64,000 nucleotides of DNA from Alteromonas naphthalenivorans (GTDB lineage Bacteria > Pseudomonadota > Gammaproteobacteria > Enterobacterales > Alteromonadaceae), in assembly GCF_000213655.1 (NCBI RefSeq), contig NC_015554.1, forward strand, positions 3,596,001 through 3,660,000. Direction: 5' to 3'. How positions within the stretch are numbered: the first letter of the stretch is position 1; the number at the start of each line of letters is the position of its first letter. Under the pieces are notes generated by a model, which ran no database searches, had not been told where the DNA came from, and saw nothing but the letters and a program-made list of their open reading frames with translations. A program made the position numbers and the translations under genes. Of the stretch, positions 44,668 to 53,674 are shown in pieces.

Positions 44668-45525
44668 TTATTTCGCTTCGTTTAGCGCATCATCGATGTC
44701 TTTCGCGCTGTGCCTATCTTTAAGCTGTGCATCGCCCCACGTACGATTAACAATCACCCCGCGCTGAACTGCAGGGCGGGCTCCAACCTCAGTAGCCCAG
44801 CGTAGAACATGCTTGTAGTCATTAACTTGCAAGAAAGTGGCTGCGTCATAAAGATTACCGAGTACCAGATTGCCATACCATGGCCAAATAGCCATATCAG
44901 CAATACTGTATTCCTCACCGGCAAAATAGGTATTTTTGGCGAGATGTTTATCTAGCACGTCCAGCTCTCGCTTCACTTCCATGGTAAAACGGTTAATAGG
45001 ATATTCCATTGGGTACGGCGCATAACTGTAAAAGTGCCCAAACCCGCCGCCCAAATAAGGCGCTGAACCTACTTGCCAAAATAACCAATTGAAACATTCT
45101 ACTTTTGCAGCAGGATCGTTAGGAATAAACACATTAAACTTATCCGCTAGGTAATGAAGTATTGACCCCGATTCAAATAACTTTGTTTCCGGTGTAGTTG
45201 ATGTATCTACCATGGCAGGAATTTTTGAATTTGGGTTTACATCAACGAAGCCAGACGAAAATTGATCACCTTCGCCGATATTCACCAACCACGCATCGTA
45301 ATCAGCGTCAGCAATACCTGCAGCCAAGAGCTCTTCCAACATGATCGTGACTTTTTGTCCATTGGGCGTTGCTAAAGAATATAGTTGAAGTGGATGCTGG
45401 CCTACGGAGCGTTCTTGCTCATGAGTGGCTCCCGACACTGGTCGATTGATGCTAGCCCACTTGTTACCGTCATCTTCATTTTGGCTCCATACTTTGGGCG
45501 GCGTATAGGTATTACTGTCAGACAT
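44668..45525 (-). CDS. yghU: Glutathione S-transferase family disulfide oxidoreductase YghU
   Basis: A 285-residue protein close to E. coli YghU (288), a Nu-class glutathione transferase with disulfide-bond reductase activity that binds two glutathione molecules. Matching segments are NRPVSGATHE, LQLYSLATPNGQKVTIMLEE, GDQFSSGFVDVNPNSKIPA, FESGSILHYLADKF, GGGFGHFYSYAP and YSIADMAIWPWYGN. The TPNGQK loop holds the Thr/Asn that takes the place of a catalytic Cys or Ser. It stands alone on the minus strand, convergent with tetR. Role in oxidative or electrophile stress is inferred. Confidence 0.94.
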   Translation of the reverse strand: MSDSNTYTPPKVWSQNEDDGNKWASINRPVSGATHEQERSVGQHPLQLYSLATPNGQKVTIMLEELLAAGIADADYDAWLVNIGEGDQFSSGFVDVNPNSKIPAMVDTSTTPETKLFESGSILHYLADKFNVFIPNDPAAKVECFNWLFWQVGSAPYLGGGFGHFYSYAPYPMEYPINRFTMEVKRELDVLDKHLAKNTYFAGEEYSIADMAIWPWYGNLVLGNLYDAATFLQVNDYKHVLRWATEVGARPAVQRGVIVNRTWGDAQLKDRHSAKDIDDALNEAK

Positions 45526-45847
45526 ATCAGATCCTTTTCTATTGCATTAGCATGATTATAAATTTGATGTGTGTGCTGAATAGGGAATTACAAGGGATAG
45601 GCTAAATGATATACGACCAAGCGCTTCTCGCTGGGATAATTCGCAAAGAAGGCAGAGTAAAATCGTTTTAAAGCGTATTTTAAACTGCCCCTGCGTTAAT
45701 AAAAGGCGCGCAATCCATTGCCCGCAAACTGTGTGGTTATTCGGTGCGTGCTGTTAAATAGCGTATTCGCTATAACTAGCATCACCAATAACCGAAATCT
45801 CTAATAAGTACTATTCCTAGCAAGTACTAGTAGCCGTTTGAAAAAAC

Positions 45848-45976
45848 CTAGTCTTGTTCCAAGGAGGACAGTGCATCAAGCAACATGCACGTATTGAAAT
45901 CGTTCGTCATGAGCTCGTTTGACACAAGCTCATTAGCAAAAATGGTTTTGGTAAAGTTCCTTACTATTGCAAACAT
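45848..45976 (-). CDS. Candidate small protein (42 residues)
   Basis: The ATG at 45976 has GGGAGGAAG directly upstream (the best ribosome site in this region). The product starts MFAIVRNFTKTIFANELVSN, followed by an acidic end (LLDALSSLEQD). A perfect eight-base hairpin, GGTATTGC / GCAATACC, lies at 45993-46016 just before the ribosome site. The frame stays open upstream to 46147, so a longer protein is possible. A plus-strand frame also covers this DNA, and a plus-strand terminator lies beyond it, so the strand is uncertain. No family recognised. Confidence 0.35.
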   Translation of the reverse strand: MFAIVRNFTKTIFANELVSNELMTNDFNTCMLLDALSSLEQD

Positions 45977-46139
45977 ACGCTTCCTCCCTGTGGGTATTGC
46001 TTTGAGGCGCAATACCGATGCTGCCATTGCTTCACGCTTAACCTTGATTAAGCAGAATTTGTACCACCACAACAAGTGCTCAAATATCAATAACTTACCC
46101 AAAATCATGGAGCAGGTGGAATAAGAGACGCTGAGAAAA

Positions 46140-46164
46140 TGTTGCACTCTCGCAACACTTTTTT
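46140..46164 (+). terminator. Terminator-like hairpin with T run
   Basis: TGTTGC-ACTCTC-GCAACA followed by C and six Ts. It implies a plus-strand transcript entering from the gene-poor region, though no plus-strand gene is convincing there. Confidence 0.5.
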
Positions 46165-46252
46165 ACTGACTAAGCAAATAGAGGGAATGTGGGGCTAAAG
46201 CATGGAGTGAATAAAAGAATGCGTCAGAGCGAGTAAACCTAACAGCAGGGAT

Positions 46253-46278
46253 AAAAAAAGCAGCCTTAGGGCTGCTTT
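46253..46278 (-). terminator. maeA terminator
   Basis: AAAGCAGCC / GGCTGCTTT with a four-base loop at 46257-46278; on the minus strand it runs into seven Ts. It lies 38 bases past the maeA stop. Confidence 0.88.
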
Positions 46279-46315
46279 TATAGACTTTTATTAACGCTTA
46301 CATAAACGCGCAGGT

Positions 46316-48007
46316 TTAAATGCTAACGCGCTTGTATGGTCTGTATTCAGCTTTCCAGAAATTACGCTCAATATGATCATTCAACGCATCGTCTGACAAC
46401 TCAAGGGCAAGCCCTTGCGCCATTGCAACCTTACCTACTTCAAACGCTATTTTACGGCTAAGCTCAGCAATAGCACCGAGTGGTGGCAATAAGGAACCCT
46501 CGCCGGTGTTTACCAAAGGCGACGCATCTGCAAGTGCGTTACTTGCAGCCATCAGCATTTCATCACTGATTAATTTTGCTTTTGCAGCCACCACACCCAG
46601 GCCTATGCCAGGGAAAATATACGAGTTGTTACACTGGGCAATGGTAAATACTTTACCTTTGTATTCAACTGGCTTGAACGGGCTTCCCGTTGCAATAACC
46701 ACTTCGCCATCGGTCCATTCAATAACCTGCTCTGGTCGTGCTTCAACCTGACGAGACGGGTTACTTAATGGAAAGATAATCGGTAGCTCACAGTTTTGCT
46801 TCATGGCGCGAACCACCTGCTCAGTGAACAAACCAGGTTGCCCCGATACGCCAATAAGGATATCTGGCTTGGCACAGTGCATAACATCAAGTAGCGATGC
46901 GTAATCGCCGCTAAAAGTCCAAGTTTCAAGGTCGACTAACTGTTGATTAAGCTTTTGCTGAAAATCACGTAGGCCTTCCATACCTTCGGTCACTAAGCCA
47001 AAGCGGTCTACCATGAAGACTTGCTTACGCGCCTGCGCATCGCTAATACCTTCATGCACCATTTGCTGAATAAGCATCTCAGCAATACCACAACCGGCTG
47101 AACCTGCTCCAACAAACACCACTTTCATGTCAGATAGCTTTTGTTGCTTCATGCGGCATGCCGCTAAAATAGTGCCTAATGTAACCGCAGCTGTACCTTG
47201 AATATCGTCGTTAAAGCAACACACTTGGTTGCGATAGCGGTTTAGCAATGGCATAGCGTTCGGCTGTGCGAAATCTTCAAACTGAATCATGACTTCAGGC
47301 CAGCGGCGTTTCACAGCCTGAATGAACATATCGACAAATTCATCGTAGTCTTCTTGCCCAATACGAGGGTGACGTGCCCCCATGTACATTGGGTCGTTAA
47401 GCAACTTCTCGTTGTTCGTTCCTACATCAAGCATAACCGGCAAGGTGTACGCAGGGCTAATGCCACCACAAGCGGTATATAAAGATAGCTTGCCGATTGG
47501 AATACCCATTCCACCAATACCTTGGTCACCAAGACCAAGAATGCGTTCGCCGTCAGTCACTACAATCACTTTGACTTTACGCTTCGTGGCGTTACGAACA
47601 ATGTCATCTATTTGGTGGCGCTCTTCCCACGATACAAACAATCCGCGCGAACTACGATAAATGTCCGAGAACTGCTCACAAGCATCACCCACTGTTGGGG
47701 TGTATATAATTGGCATCATCTCATCAATATGCTTTTGAATAAGACGATAAAACAAGGTTTCGTTGTTATCTTGAATAGCGCGTAAATAGATATGCTTATT
47801 CAGTACTTCGTCGAAACTGCTGTATTGCATGTACGCACGCTCTACTTGCTCTTCAATACTTTCGTAACGAGGCGGTACTAAGCCTGTTAAGTTAAACGCA
47901 GCGCGCTCTCTCGAGGTAAATGCACTGCCCTTATTTAACAGGGGCGTTTCCAGCAGCGAGGGGCCAGCATGAGGAATATAAAGATATCGATTTGAATCTT
48001 CTGACAT
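46316..48007 (-). CDS. maeA: NAD-dependent malic enzyme
   Basis: MaeA oxidatively decarboxylates malate to pyruvate with NAD. The 563 residues match E. coli MaeA (565). Seen are [17 protein letters not shown], the substrate/NAD motifs [20 protein letters not shown], the metal site FEDFAQPNA, the Rossmann motif [16 protein letters not shown], and ALSNPS-type [16 protein letters not shown]. The C-terminal FPGIGLG segment is also typical. Single gene with its own terminator. Confidence 0.96.
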   Translation of the reverse strand: MSEDSNRYLYIPHAGPSLLETPLLNKGSAFTSRERAAFNLTGLVPPRYESIEEQVERAYMQYSSFDEVLNKHIYLRAIQDNNETLFYRLIQKHIDEMMPIIYTPTVGDACEQFSDIYRSSRGLFVSWEERHQIDDIVRNATKRKVKVIVVTDGERILGLGDQGIGGMGIPIGKLSLYTACGGISPAYTLPVMLDVGTNNEKLLNDPMYMGARHPRIGQEDYDEFVDMFIQAVKRRWPEVMIQFEDFAQPNAMPLLNRYRNQVCCFNDDIQGTAAVTLGTILAACRMKQQKLSDMKVVFVGAGSAGCGIAEMLIQQMVHEGISDAQARKQVFMVDRFGLVTEGMEGLRDFQQKLNQQLVDLETWTFSGDYASLLDVMHCAKPDILIGVSGQPGLFTEQVVRAMKQNCELPIIFPLSNPSRQVEARPEQVIEWTDGEVVIATGSPFKPVEYKGKVFTIAQCNNSYIFPGIGLGVVAAKAKLISDEMLMAASNALADASPLVNTGEGSLLPPLGAIAELSRKIAFEVGKVAMAQGLALELSDDALNDHIERNFWKAEYRPYKRVSI

Positions 48008-48078
48008 GGGTTATCCGGTTATATTTTCAGGCAATCACTTAGCAGCAACCTGATGAGCGCGCTTTTGCACGCTCTTTA

Positions 48079-50757
48079 TTAAAATATTTCTTCAGGCTCA
48101 GGCGTCGTTGTTTTATCTTGCGAGGCAGGGTCGACCACTTCATCATCAAGAACATATGAGGTGGGTTCGGTGCCTTGCAAGAAATATTCAAACAGTGTCG
48201 TATGGTCTGTCCTTCGTGTCAACTTCCCACTGGTACGATCAATGCGAACACGGACTATTTTTTCAGGCACAGGAATCGGTGAATGCGGTTTCTCTGCCAA
48301 TGCATACTCCATAAATCTTATCCAAGCCGGACCTGCTGCTTTTGCACCGTCTTCAGTGCCAATTAATGCATTACCAATCCAATTAAACTTTTCAGGGTTA
48401 CGATTAATGAGATTTTGGTTACGAGTAGCACGGCCTAGTTGTCTGCCCATGTTGTCAAAACCCACCCACGCAGTCGCAACGATATCTTTTTGGAAACCAC
48501 TGAACCACGTATCTCTTGAATCATTTGTGGTACCTGTTTTGCCGGCAATATCGGTGCGCTGAAGAATATTTCGCGCACGCCAACCTGTACCAAGCCAATA
48601 AGTCTTCTTACTCCAATTCCCATTTGCTCGTACACCCGTACGCATCATCTCACCTACCAAGAAAGCATTTTGCGCGGTAATAACTTGCGGTGCACTTTGT
48701 TTCTCAGTTACTTCGCTTTCGGCTAGCAATACATCTTTATTAAGCTGGGCTTCAAGTAAGGCTTCGACATCAACCTCGTCATTGTCTATATCGCTTTGTG
48801 AGTCACTTTCTGGATAGCTTTCAGGCGCATGTGCTTTAGTGCAGTTGTCGCATGCCCAAACAGGATTGGCTTGCCATAACACTTGATTATGTTCATCCAG
48901 CACTTTAGCGATAAAGTGAGGATTTACTAGATAACCGCCATTAGCAATAACTGACATACCACGAACCACTTCTAGCGGTGTATGAGAGCTAGACCCTAAC
49001 GATACGGTTTCGTCTAATGGTATATCGTCTGGATCAAAACCAAAGCGAGTCAGATAGTCTGCCGCTTTGCGAAGCCCAACCCCGCGCAGTAGACGAACTG
49101 ACACTACGTTCTTCGATTTACCCAATGCTTTACGCATACGAATAGGGCCATCGTACTCTGCCGGTGAGTTTTGAGGGCGCCACGCCACACCGGTCGCCGC
49201 ATTCCATTGATTGATAGGGGCATCATTAATAATTGAAGCAAGGGTATAGCCGCTGTCTATCGCCGCAGAATAAATAAAGGGCTTAATGTTAGAGCCTACT
49301 TGTCGTTTTGCTTGCGTGGCACGATTAAACTGGCTTTGATAAAAGCTGTAACCGCCGACTACCGCTTCAACCGCACCGTTTTTTGGGTTAAGCGCAATAA
49401 ACGCCCCACTCACTTCAGGGAGTTGTGCAATTCGCCATGCGCCGTCCTGTTCACGAACGTAAATTACCGCACCAGGCTGGGTTACATCCGATGCCGTTTC
49501 AGGCTCGCTGCCTTGTCTAAAGTCAGTGATATAACGTCTTGCCCAATCTAAGCCTTCCCACGTAATCGTGCGCTTCTCGCCGTTTACATCAAGCACATCA
49601 ATCGATTGTTCAGCAGCTGAAAGCACAACTGCAGGCACGAGAGGCTTTATGTACGCCACTTGTGACAGCGCAGAAAGCATCTCGCGCTCACTCCAATCAC
49701 TGGCAAGTAACTTGTCACTGATATCGGTATTTAAAGACAGCTGAGGCACTGGCTCATCTTGGCTGTCTGGCGAAGGGGCGCCCCACAAATAGCCAAGTGG
49801 TCCTTTGTAACCATGGCGCTCATCATAATCGTGTAGATTTCTTACCACCGCGCGCTGAGCAGCAAGTTGCAAGTCAGAACCTGCGGTCGCATAAACTTGA
49901 TAACCACCAGTTTCCGCTTCATCTTTACCGTAAATATCGACCATTTCGTTATAGATGATGTCGGCCAAATACGGGGCATCTACTTCAATTTCAGCGCCAT
50001 GTTTACGTGCCGTAATAGCTGCGGTTGATGCCGAATCGAATTCCGCTCGCGTAATGTATTCTTCATCAAGCATACGCAGCAACACGACGCGGCGGCGACC
50101 TGCTGATGCTTCAGGGTCAGTAATAGGATTTAGTGCTGAAGGCGCTTTAGGCAGGCCAGCAATTGTGGCAAGTTGTGCCAGCGTGAGTTCATTAAGCGAT
50201 TTGCCGTAATACACCTGGGCAGCGGCACCAAAACCAAAAGAACGATGGCCTAGCTCAACTTTATTTAAATAGAGTTCAAGGATCTCTTCTTTGCTAAGTT
50301 CCTGCTCCATGTGCCAAGCGATAAATATCTCTTTTACCTTACGAATATACGTTTTTTCTCGACTTAAAAAGAAGCCTCGGGCAAGCTGCATTGTTAATGT
50401 ACTAGCGCCTTGCCTTTTTTCACCCGTTATAATTAAACTTAAAGCAGCACGAGCGATTCCGATGGGGTCAATACCGTGATGTTCAAAGAAGCGACTGTCT
50501 TCGGTTGCCAATATCGCGTGGATTAATTGTTCAGGTACTTCCTCAAGTTTTACGGGGATCCGCCGTTTAACGCCATATTGGGAAATTAATTTTCCATCAT
50601 GGGTGTATATCTGCATGGGCGTTTGAAGTCTAACATCCTTAAGTACAGTAACGCTTGGTAGGTTAGGTTTGATATAAAAGTAAATACCAACAAGCGCGAC
50701 AAAACCAATAAGGCCTGAGATGACAAAGAATAATAATAACGGTTTAATGTACTTCAC
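48079..50757 (-). CDS. mrcA: Penicillin-binding protein 1A
   Basis: A bifunctional class A penicillin-binding protein that polymerises and crosslinks peptidoglycan in the periplasm. The 892-residue protein has one N-terminal membrane helix (about 8-30), the glycosyltransferase domain (catalytic Glu in ATEDSRFFEHHGID, then KRQGASTLTMQLARGFFLS), an inserted OB-like domain, and the transpeptidase domain with the active Ser in GSNIKPFIYS (SxxK), a SKN triad in GKSKNVVSVR, and KTGTTN. Length is slightly above E. coli (850) owing to an acidic insert near residues 645-680. It diverges from pilM, the arrangement also found for mrcA and hofM in E. coli. Confidence 0.96.
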   Translation of the reverse strand: MKYIKPLLLFFVISGLIGFVALVGIYFYIKPNLPSVTVLKDVRLQTPMQIYTHDGKLISQYGVKRRIPVKLEEVPEQLIHAILATEDSRFFEHHGIDPIGIARAALSLIITGEKRQGASTLTMQLARGFFLSREKTYIRKVKEIFIAWHMEQELSKEEILELYLNKVELGHRSFGFGAAAQVYYGKSLNELTLAQLATIAGLPKAPSALNPITDPEASAGRRRVVLLRMLDEEYITRAEFDSASTAAITARKHGAEIEVDAPYLADIIYNEMVDIYGKDEAETGGYQVYATAGSDLQLAAQRAVVRNLHDYDERHGYKGPLGYLWGAPSPDSQDEPVPQLSLNTDISDKLLASDWSEREMLSALSQVAYIKPLVPAVVLSAAEQSIDVLDVNGEKRTITWEGLDWARRYITDFRQGSEPETASDVTQPGAVIYVREQDGAWRIAQLPEVSGAFIALNPKNGAVEAVVGGYSFYQSQFNRATQAKRQVGSNIKPFIYSAAIDSGYTLASIINDAPINQWNAATGVAWRPQNSPAEYDGPIRMRKALGKSKNVVSVRLLRGVGLRKAADYLTRFGFDPDDIPLDETVSLGSSSHTPLEVVRGMSVIANGGYLVNPHFIAKVLDEHNQVLWQANPVWACDNCTKAHAPESYPESDSQSDIDNDEVDVEALLEAQLNKDVLLAESEVTEKQSAPQVITAQNAFLVGEMMRTGVRANGNWSKKTYWLGTGWRARNILQRTDIAGKTGTTNDSRDTWFSGFQKDIVATAWVGFDNMGRQLGRATRNQNLINRNPEKFNWIGNALIGTEDGAKAAGPAWIRFMEYALAEKPHSPIPVPEKIVRVRIDRTSGKLTRRTDHTTLFEYFLQGTEPTSYVLDDEVVDPASQDKTTTPEPEEIF

Positions 50758-50896
50758 AATTTAAGGATACCAAGGCATTTTTGCGAAAATGACGTATATT
50801 TTCATACGTATGTGTTATCAATAGAACCATACGCACAATAAAAACTGAGTAATATTGTACTTTAGAGCAATTACCATTGAAACCGGACACTTGTAA

Positions 50897-51964
50897 ATGA
50901 AATCGCTGTTCAAGAAAAAGATGCCTCCCATTGTGGGTTTAGACATAGGCACACGTCAAATAAAAGCGGTATGGCTAGAACATTCAGTCAATGGCTACAT
51001 GCTTCAAGGCTATGCTTGTGAATCTATCAATAAAGTGGCTTTTTCAGAGCGCGATATTAAAGATTACGAGGCGGTAAGTTTAGCACTTAAAAAAGTGCGT
51101 AACAGCTTAAAAACTAAAATAAAGCAAGCTAATGTCGCGGTAGCGGGTACATCGGTAATCAGTAAAATCGTTTATATGGAGCCCGACCAAAACGATTATG
51201 AACTTGAAAGCCAGATAGAAATTGAAGCTGACAGTCTTATTCCTTTTCCCCTTGAAGAGGTTTACTTAGACTTTGAAGAGCTTGGCCCAAGTGAAACACA
51301 TTCTGGTAAGGTCAATGTTCTGTTAACGGCTGCACATAAAGATTTAGTCGATAGCAGACTACTATTGTCTAGAGAAGCCGATTTCGAACCTAAAATTGTT
51401 GATGTGGAAAATTACGCGATTGGGAATGCTATCGACTTTTTCTATAATGGAAAAGTAGAAGATGAAGCCATTTGTGCCATTAATGTGGGCGCCTCATTAC
51501 TCCAAGTTAGCGTGCTACGTAACGGTAATGTTATCTACACAAAAGAGCATGCATTCGGTCTAAATAACTTAATCAACGACATCAGCGCTATTCAAATGAT
51601 TGAGCGTGAGGAAGCCGAGCGTCTATTAATGGATGAGTCATCATCAAACAGTTGGGTAGACGAAGTTTTACCTATCTTTGCCGCTAACTTACAGCAAAAC
51701 ATAAATCGTGCGTTACAAATGTATATGACGACATTTCACGTTGACCGCCCTGCAAAAATTTTACTTTGCGGCGGCGCTGCCACTATTCAACCTTTAGTCG
51801 ACATATTACGCCAAGACTTAGGCTTAGAAGTTGATGTATTCGACCCCTTCTTAGGCATGACCATGAACCCTAAGTTAGATTCGCAGCGGTTACGTCGTAT
51901 CGCCCCACAGCTAACTATTGCTGCGGGCCTTGCTAGCCGGGGTTTCACATCATGGCACATGTAA
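50897..51964 (+). CDS. pilM: Type IV pilus assembly ATPase-fold protein PilM
   Basis: PilM is the actin-like cytoplasmic protein that binds the N terminus of PilN and links the pilus alignment complex to the motor. The 355-residue protein has the FtsA-like nucleotide site VGLDIGTRQIKAVWLE at its start, AINVGASLLQVSVLRNG in the middle and ILLCGGAATIQPLVDIL near the end. It opens pilM-N-O-P-Q; its end overlaps pilN by 13 bases. Confidence 0.95.
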   Translation: MKSLFKKKMPPIVGLDIGTRQIKAVWLEHSVNGYMLQGYACESINKVAFSERDIKDYEAVSLALKKVRNSLKTKIKQANVAVAGTSVISKIVYMEPDQNDYELESQIEIEADSLIPFPLEEVYLDFEELGPSETHSGKVNVLLTAAHKDLVDSRLLLSREADFEPKIVDVENYAIGNAIDFFYNGKVEDEAICAINVGASLLQVSVLRNGNVIYTKEHAFGLNNLINDISAIQMIEREEAERLLMDESSSNSWVDEVLPIFAANLQQNINRALQMYMTTFHVDRPAKILLCGGAATIQPLVDILRQDLGLEVDVFDPFLGMTMNPKLDSQRLRRIAPQLTIAAGLASRGFTSWHM

Positions 51965-52536
51965 ACTTACTTCCTTGGCGAGAACAACAGCGCCAACATC
52001 AAAAGCAACAGTATCTAATGGGGCTAGTCGCCGTTGCCGCTATCGTGGGGTTAATTTTTTGGTTTATCGGTCAAGCCATCGACCAACAAATTAATCATCA
52101 GAATTCAAGAAACCAGTTTCTTGAACGAGAGATTGGCTTACTAGATGCACAAATAGCAGATATAAAAAATATAAAAGAAAGCAAAAATGCGATTGAACAG
52201 CGCATGGCCTTAATTGAGCAATTACAGGCTAGCCGAAATGTAGCGGCCATTATTTTTGATGAGCTGGCTAAAATCGTACCTGTTGGTGTGACCTTCCAAT
52301 CCATGAAGCGCATAGGCAATAAGTTAGAAATTGAAGGCATCAGTGATTCAAATAACCGTCTTTCTGATTTTATGCGTTCATTAGACAACTCTGATGTTTT
52401 TGTTGGAGCTGAATTATCCTCTATAAAAGCTGACACCAATGCTTCTCGCGCAATAAGCACCTTTACGCTTACCTTTATGGTTAGCCCTTCGGTAGCACCG
52501 TTGGAGCAAGACGCTGAAGGGGAGACTAAACAATGA
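51952..52536 (+). CDS. pilN: Type IV pilus inner-membrane protein PilN
   Basis: PilN is a single-pass inner-membrane protein; its cytoplasmic tail binds PilM and its periplasmic part pairs with PilO. The 194-residue protein begins with the PilM-binding motif VNLLPWRE, has a membrane helix at 22-41, a coiled coil (about 45-95) and a ferredoxin-like periplasmic domain with GVTFQSMKRIGNKLEIEG. It overlaps pilM at the front and pilO by four bases at the end. Confidence 0.94.
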   Translation: MAHVNLLPWREQQRQHQKQQYLMGLVAVAAIVGLIFWFIGQAIDQQINHQNSRNQFLEREIGLLDAQIADIKNIKESKNAIEQRMALIEQLQASRNVAAIIFDELAKIVPVGVTFQSMKRIGNKLEIEGISDSNNRLSDFMRSLDNSDVFVGAELSSIKADTNASRAISTFTLTFMVSPSVAPLEQDAEGETKQ

Positions 52537-53144
52537 AGTTTGATGTAGAAAAGCTCAAAGAACTTAATGAACTAGACTTTGAGCAAATCGCAATTTGGCC
52601 CAACGAAGTACGCATCGTGGTTGCTGCTTTTGTGGCAATCTTAATTGGTGCGCTTAGCTATTATCTGCTTATAAGCCCTAAATTACCTATTCTTGAGGCG
52701 GCAGAATTAAAGGAACAAGAGCTTAAACTGCAATACGAAGCTAAGTACCGCATAGCGGTAAACAAAGAAGCGTACCGGGAACAGCTCGCGCAGCTAGAAG
52801 ACGACTTTTCCTCCATGCTGAAAAGCTTACCGACTAGCAATGAAACGCCAGGTTTACTGGACGATATCACCTATGTAGGCACATCATCTGGCCTTACTTT
52901 TAAGTTATTGAACTGGCAACAAGAGGTACCTAAAGAGTTCTACACCGAACTGCCTATTGAAATTGAAGTCAGTGGCGGCTATCACCAATTTGGAGAGTTC
53001 GTCTCCAAAGTGGCTGGACTACCTCGTATTGTCACCTTGCATGACTTCGATATTTTACGGCAAAGCAACGGGCTCACCTTGCAATTGCAAGCGAAAACCT
53101 ACCGTTCAGAAAATAGTACCGGTATAGGCGGAGGCTCTGACTGA
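52533..53144 (+). CDS. pilO: Type IV pilus inner-membrane protein PilO
   Basis: PilO pairs with PilN in the periplasm and contacts PilP. The 203-residue protein has a cytoplasmic start, a membrane helix at about 27-48, a coiled coil (55-95) and the periplasmic domain with PIEIEVSGGYHQFGEFVSKVAGLPRIVTL, which is the family signature. Its start overlaps pilN by four bases (ATGA) and its stop overlaps the pilP start by one base. Confidence 0.95.
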   Translation: MKFDVEKLKELNELDFEQIAIWPNEVRIVVAAFVAILIGALSYYLLISPKLPILEAAELKEQELKLQYEAKYRIAVNKEAYREQLAQLEDDFSSMLKSLPTSNETPGLLDDITYVGTSSGLTFKLLNWQQEVPKEFYTELPIEIEVSGGYHQFGEFVSKVAGLPRIVTLHDFDILRQSNGLTLQLQAKTYRSENSTGIGGGSD

Positions 53145-53674
53145 TGCGCTATTTCTTAGTTCTTGCCGCGGTTGTTATGATAACCGCTTGCTCACCAAAA
53201 CTTGATGACTTGCAGGCGTACACTCAGAGCGTGAGCGATAGTGCGGTTCATAATATTGAACCCTACCCTGAGTTTGCCACCCCTAAAACCTTTATATATT
53301 CGGCGGGCGAATTGCCTAGCCCTTTTGATTCGCCCAAAGAAAATACGCCACCACTAACACAAACTCGACAACAAAACTGTGTTCAACCTGACTTTGAACG
53401 CACAAAGCAGAAATTGGAAAGATATGGCTTAGACTCATTAGGGTTGACTGGAAACTTTAAAAGCCAAGGCGTTGAATGGGCGCTAGTCACTAGTAATGAC
53501 GGTATTCTACATAAAGCCAAAATTGGCAGCCGCATCGGTTTATTTTACGGTAAAATCACTGGAATTAATCCAAACTCACTAACAATAGAACAGCTTATAC
53601 CTGATGGCGCAGGTTGCTGGCAGAAAAAAGAGATAACGTTGAGCAAAACCTCAACGTCAGGAGAGAAAAAATAA
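53144..53674 (+). CDS. pilP: Type IV pilus lipoprotein PilP
   Basis: PilP is an inner-membrane lipoprotein that links PilNO to the secretin PilQ. The 176-residue protein has a lipobox MITAC with Cys16, a flexible Pro-rich region containing the PilNO-binding segment (FIYSAGELPSPFDSP), and a C-terminal beta domain (GLTGNFKSQGVEWALVTSND, KIGSRIGLFYGKITGI). The stop codon overlaps the pilQ ATG by one base. Confidence 0.94.
   Translation: MRYFLVLAAVVMITACSPKLDDLQAYTQSVSDSAVHNIEPYPEFATPKTFIYSAGELPSPFDSPKENTPPLTQTRQQNCVQPDFERTKQKLERYGLDSLGLTGNFKSQGVEWALVTSNDGILHKAKIGSRIGLFYGKITGINPNSLTIEQLIPDGAGCWQKKEITLSKTSTSGEKK

Larger units (their letters stand above)
45526..46256. other. Long gene-poor region between maeA and yghU
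   Basis: About 730 bases with no recognised protein. It contains the yghU upstream region, a small minus-strand ORF candidate (45848-45976) with a strong ribosome site and an upstream hairpin, and a plus-strand terminator-like hairpin at 46140. Base composition is ordinary. No RNA family is recognised. Confidence 0.5.

Noticed and set aside
45885..46124. 79-codon plus-strand frame near yghU and maeA
   Set aside because: The AAGGAGGA is 19 bases from the ATG, too far, and the protein looks random. The terminator at 46140 keeps a small doubt.
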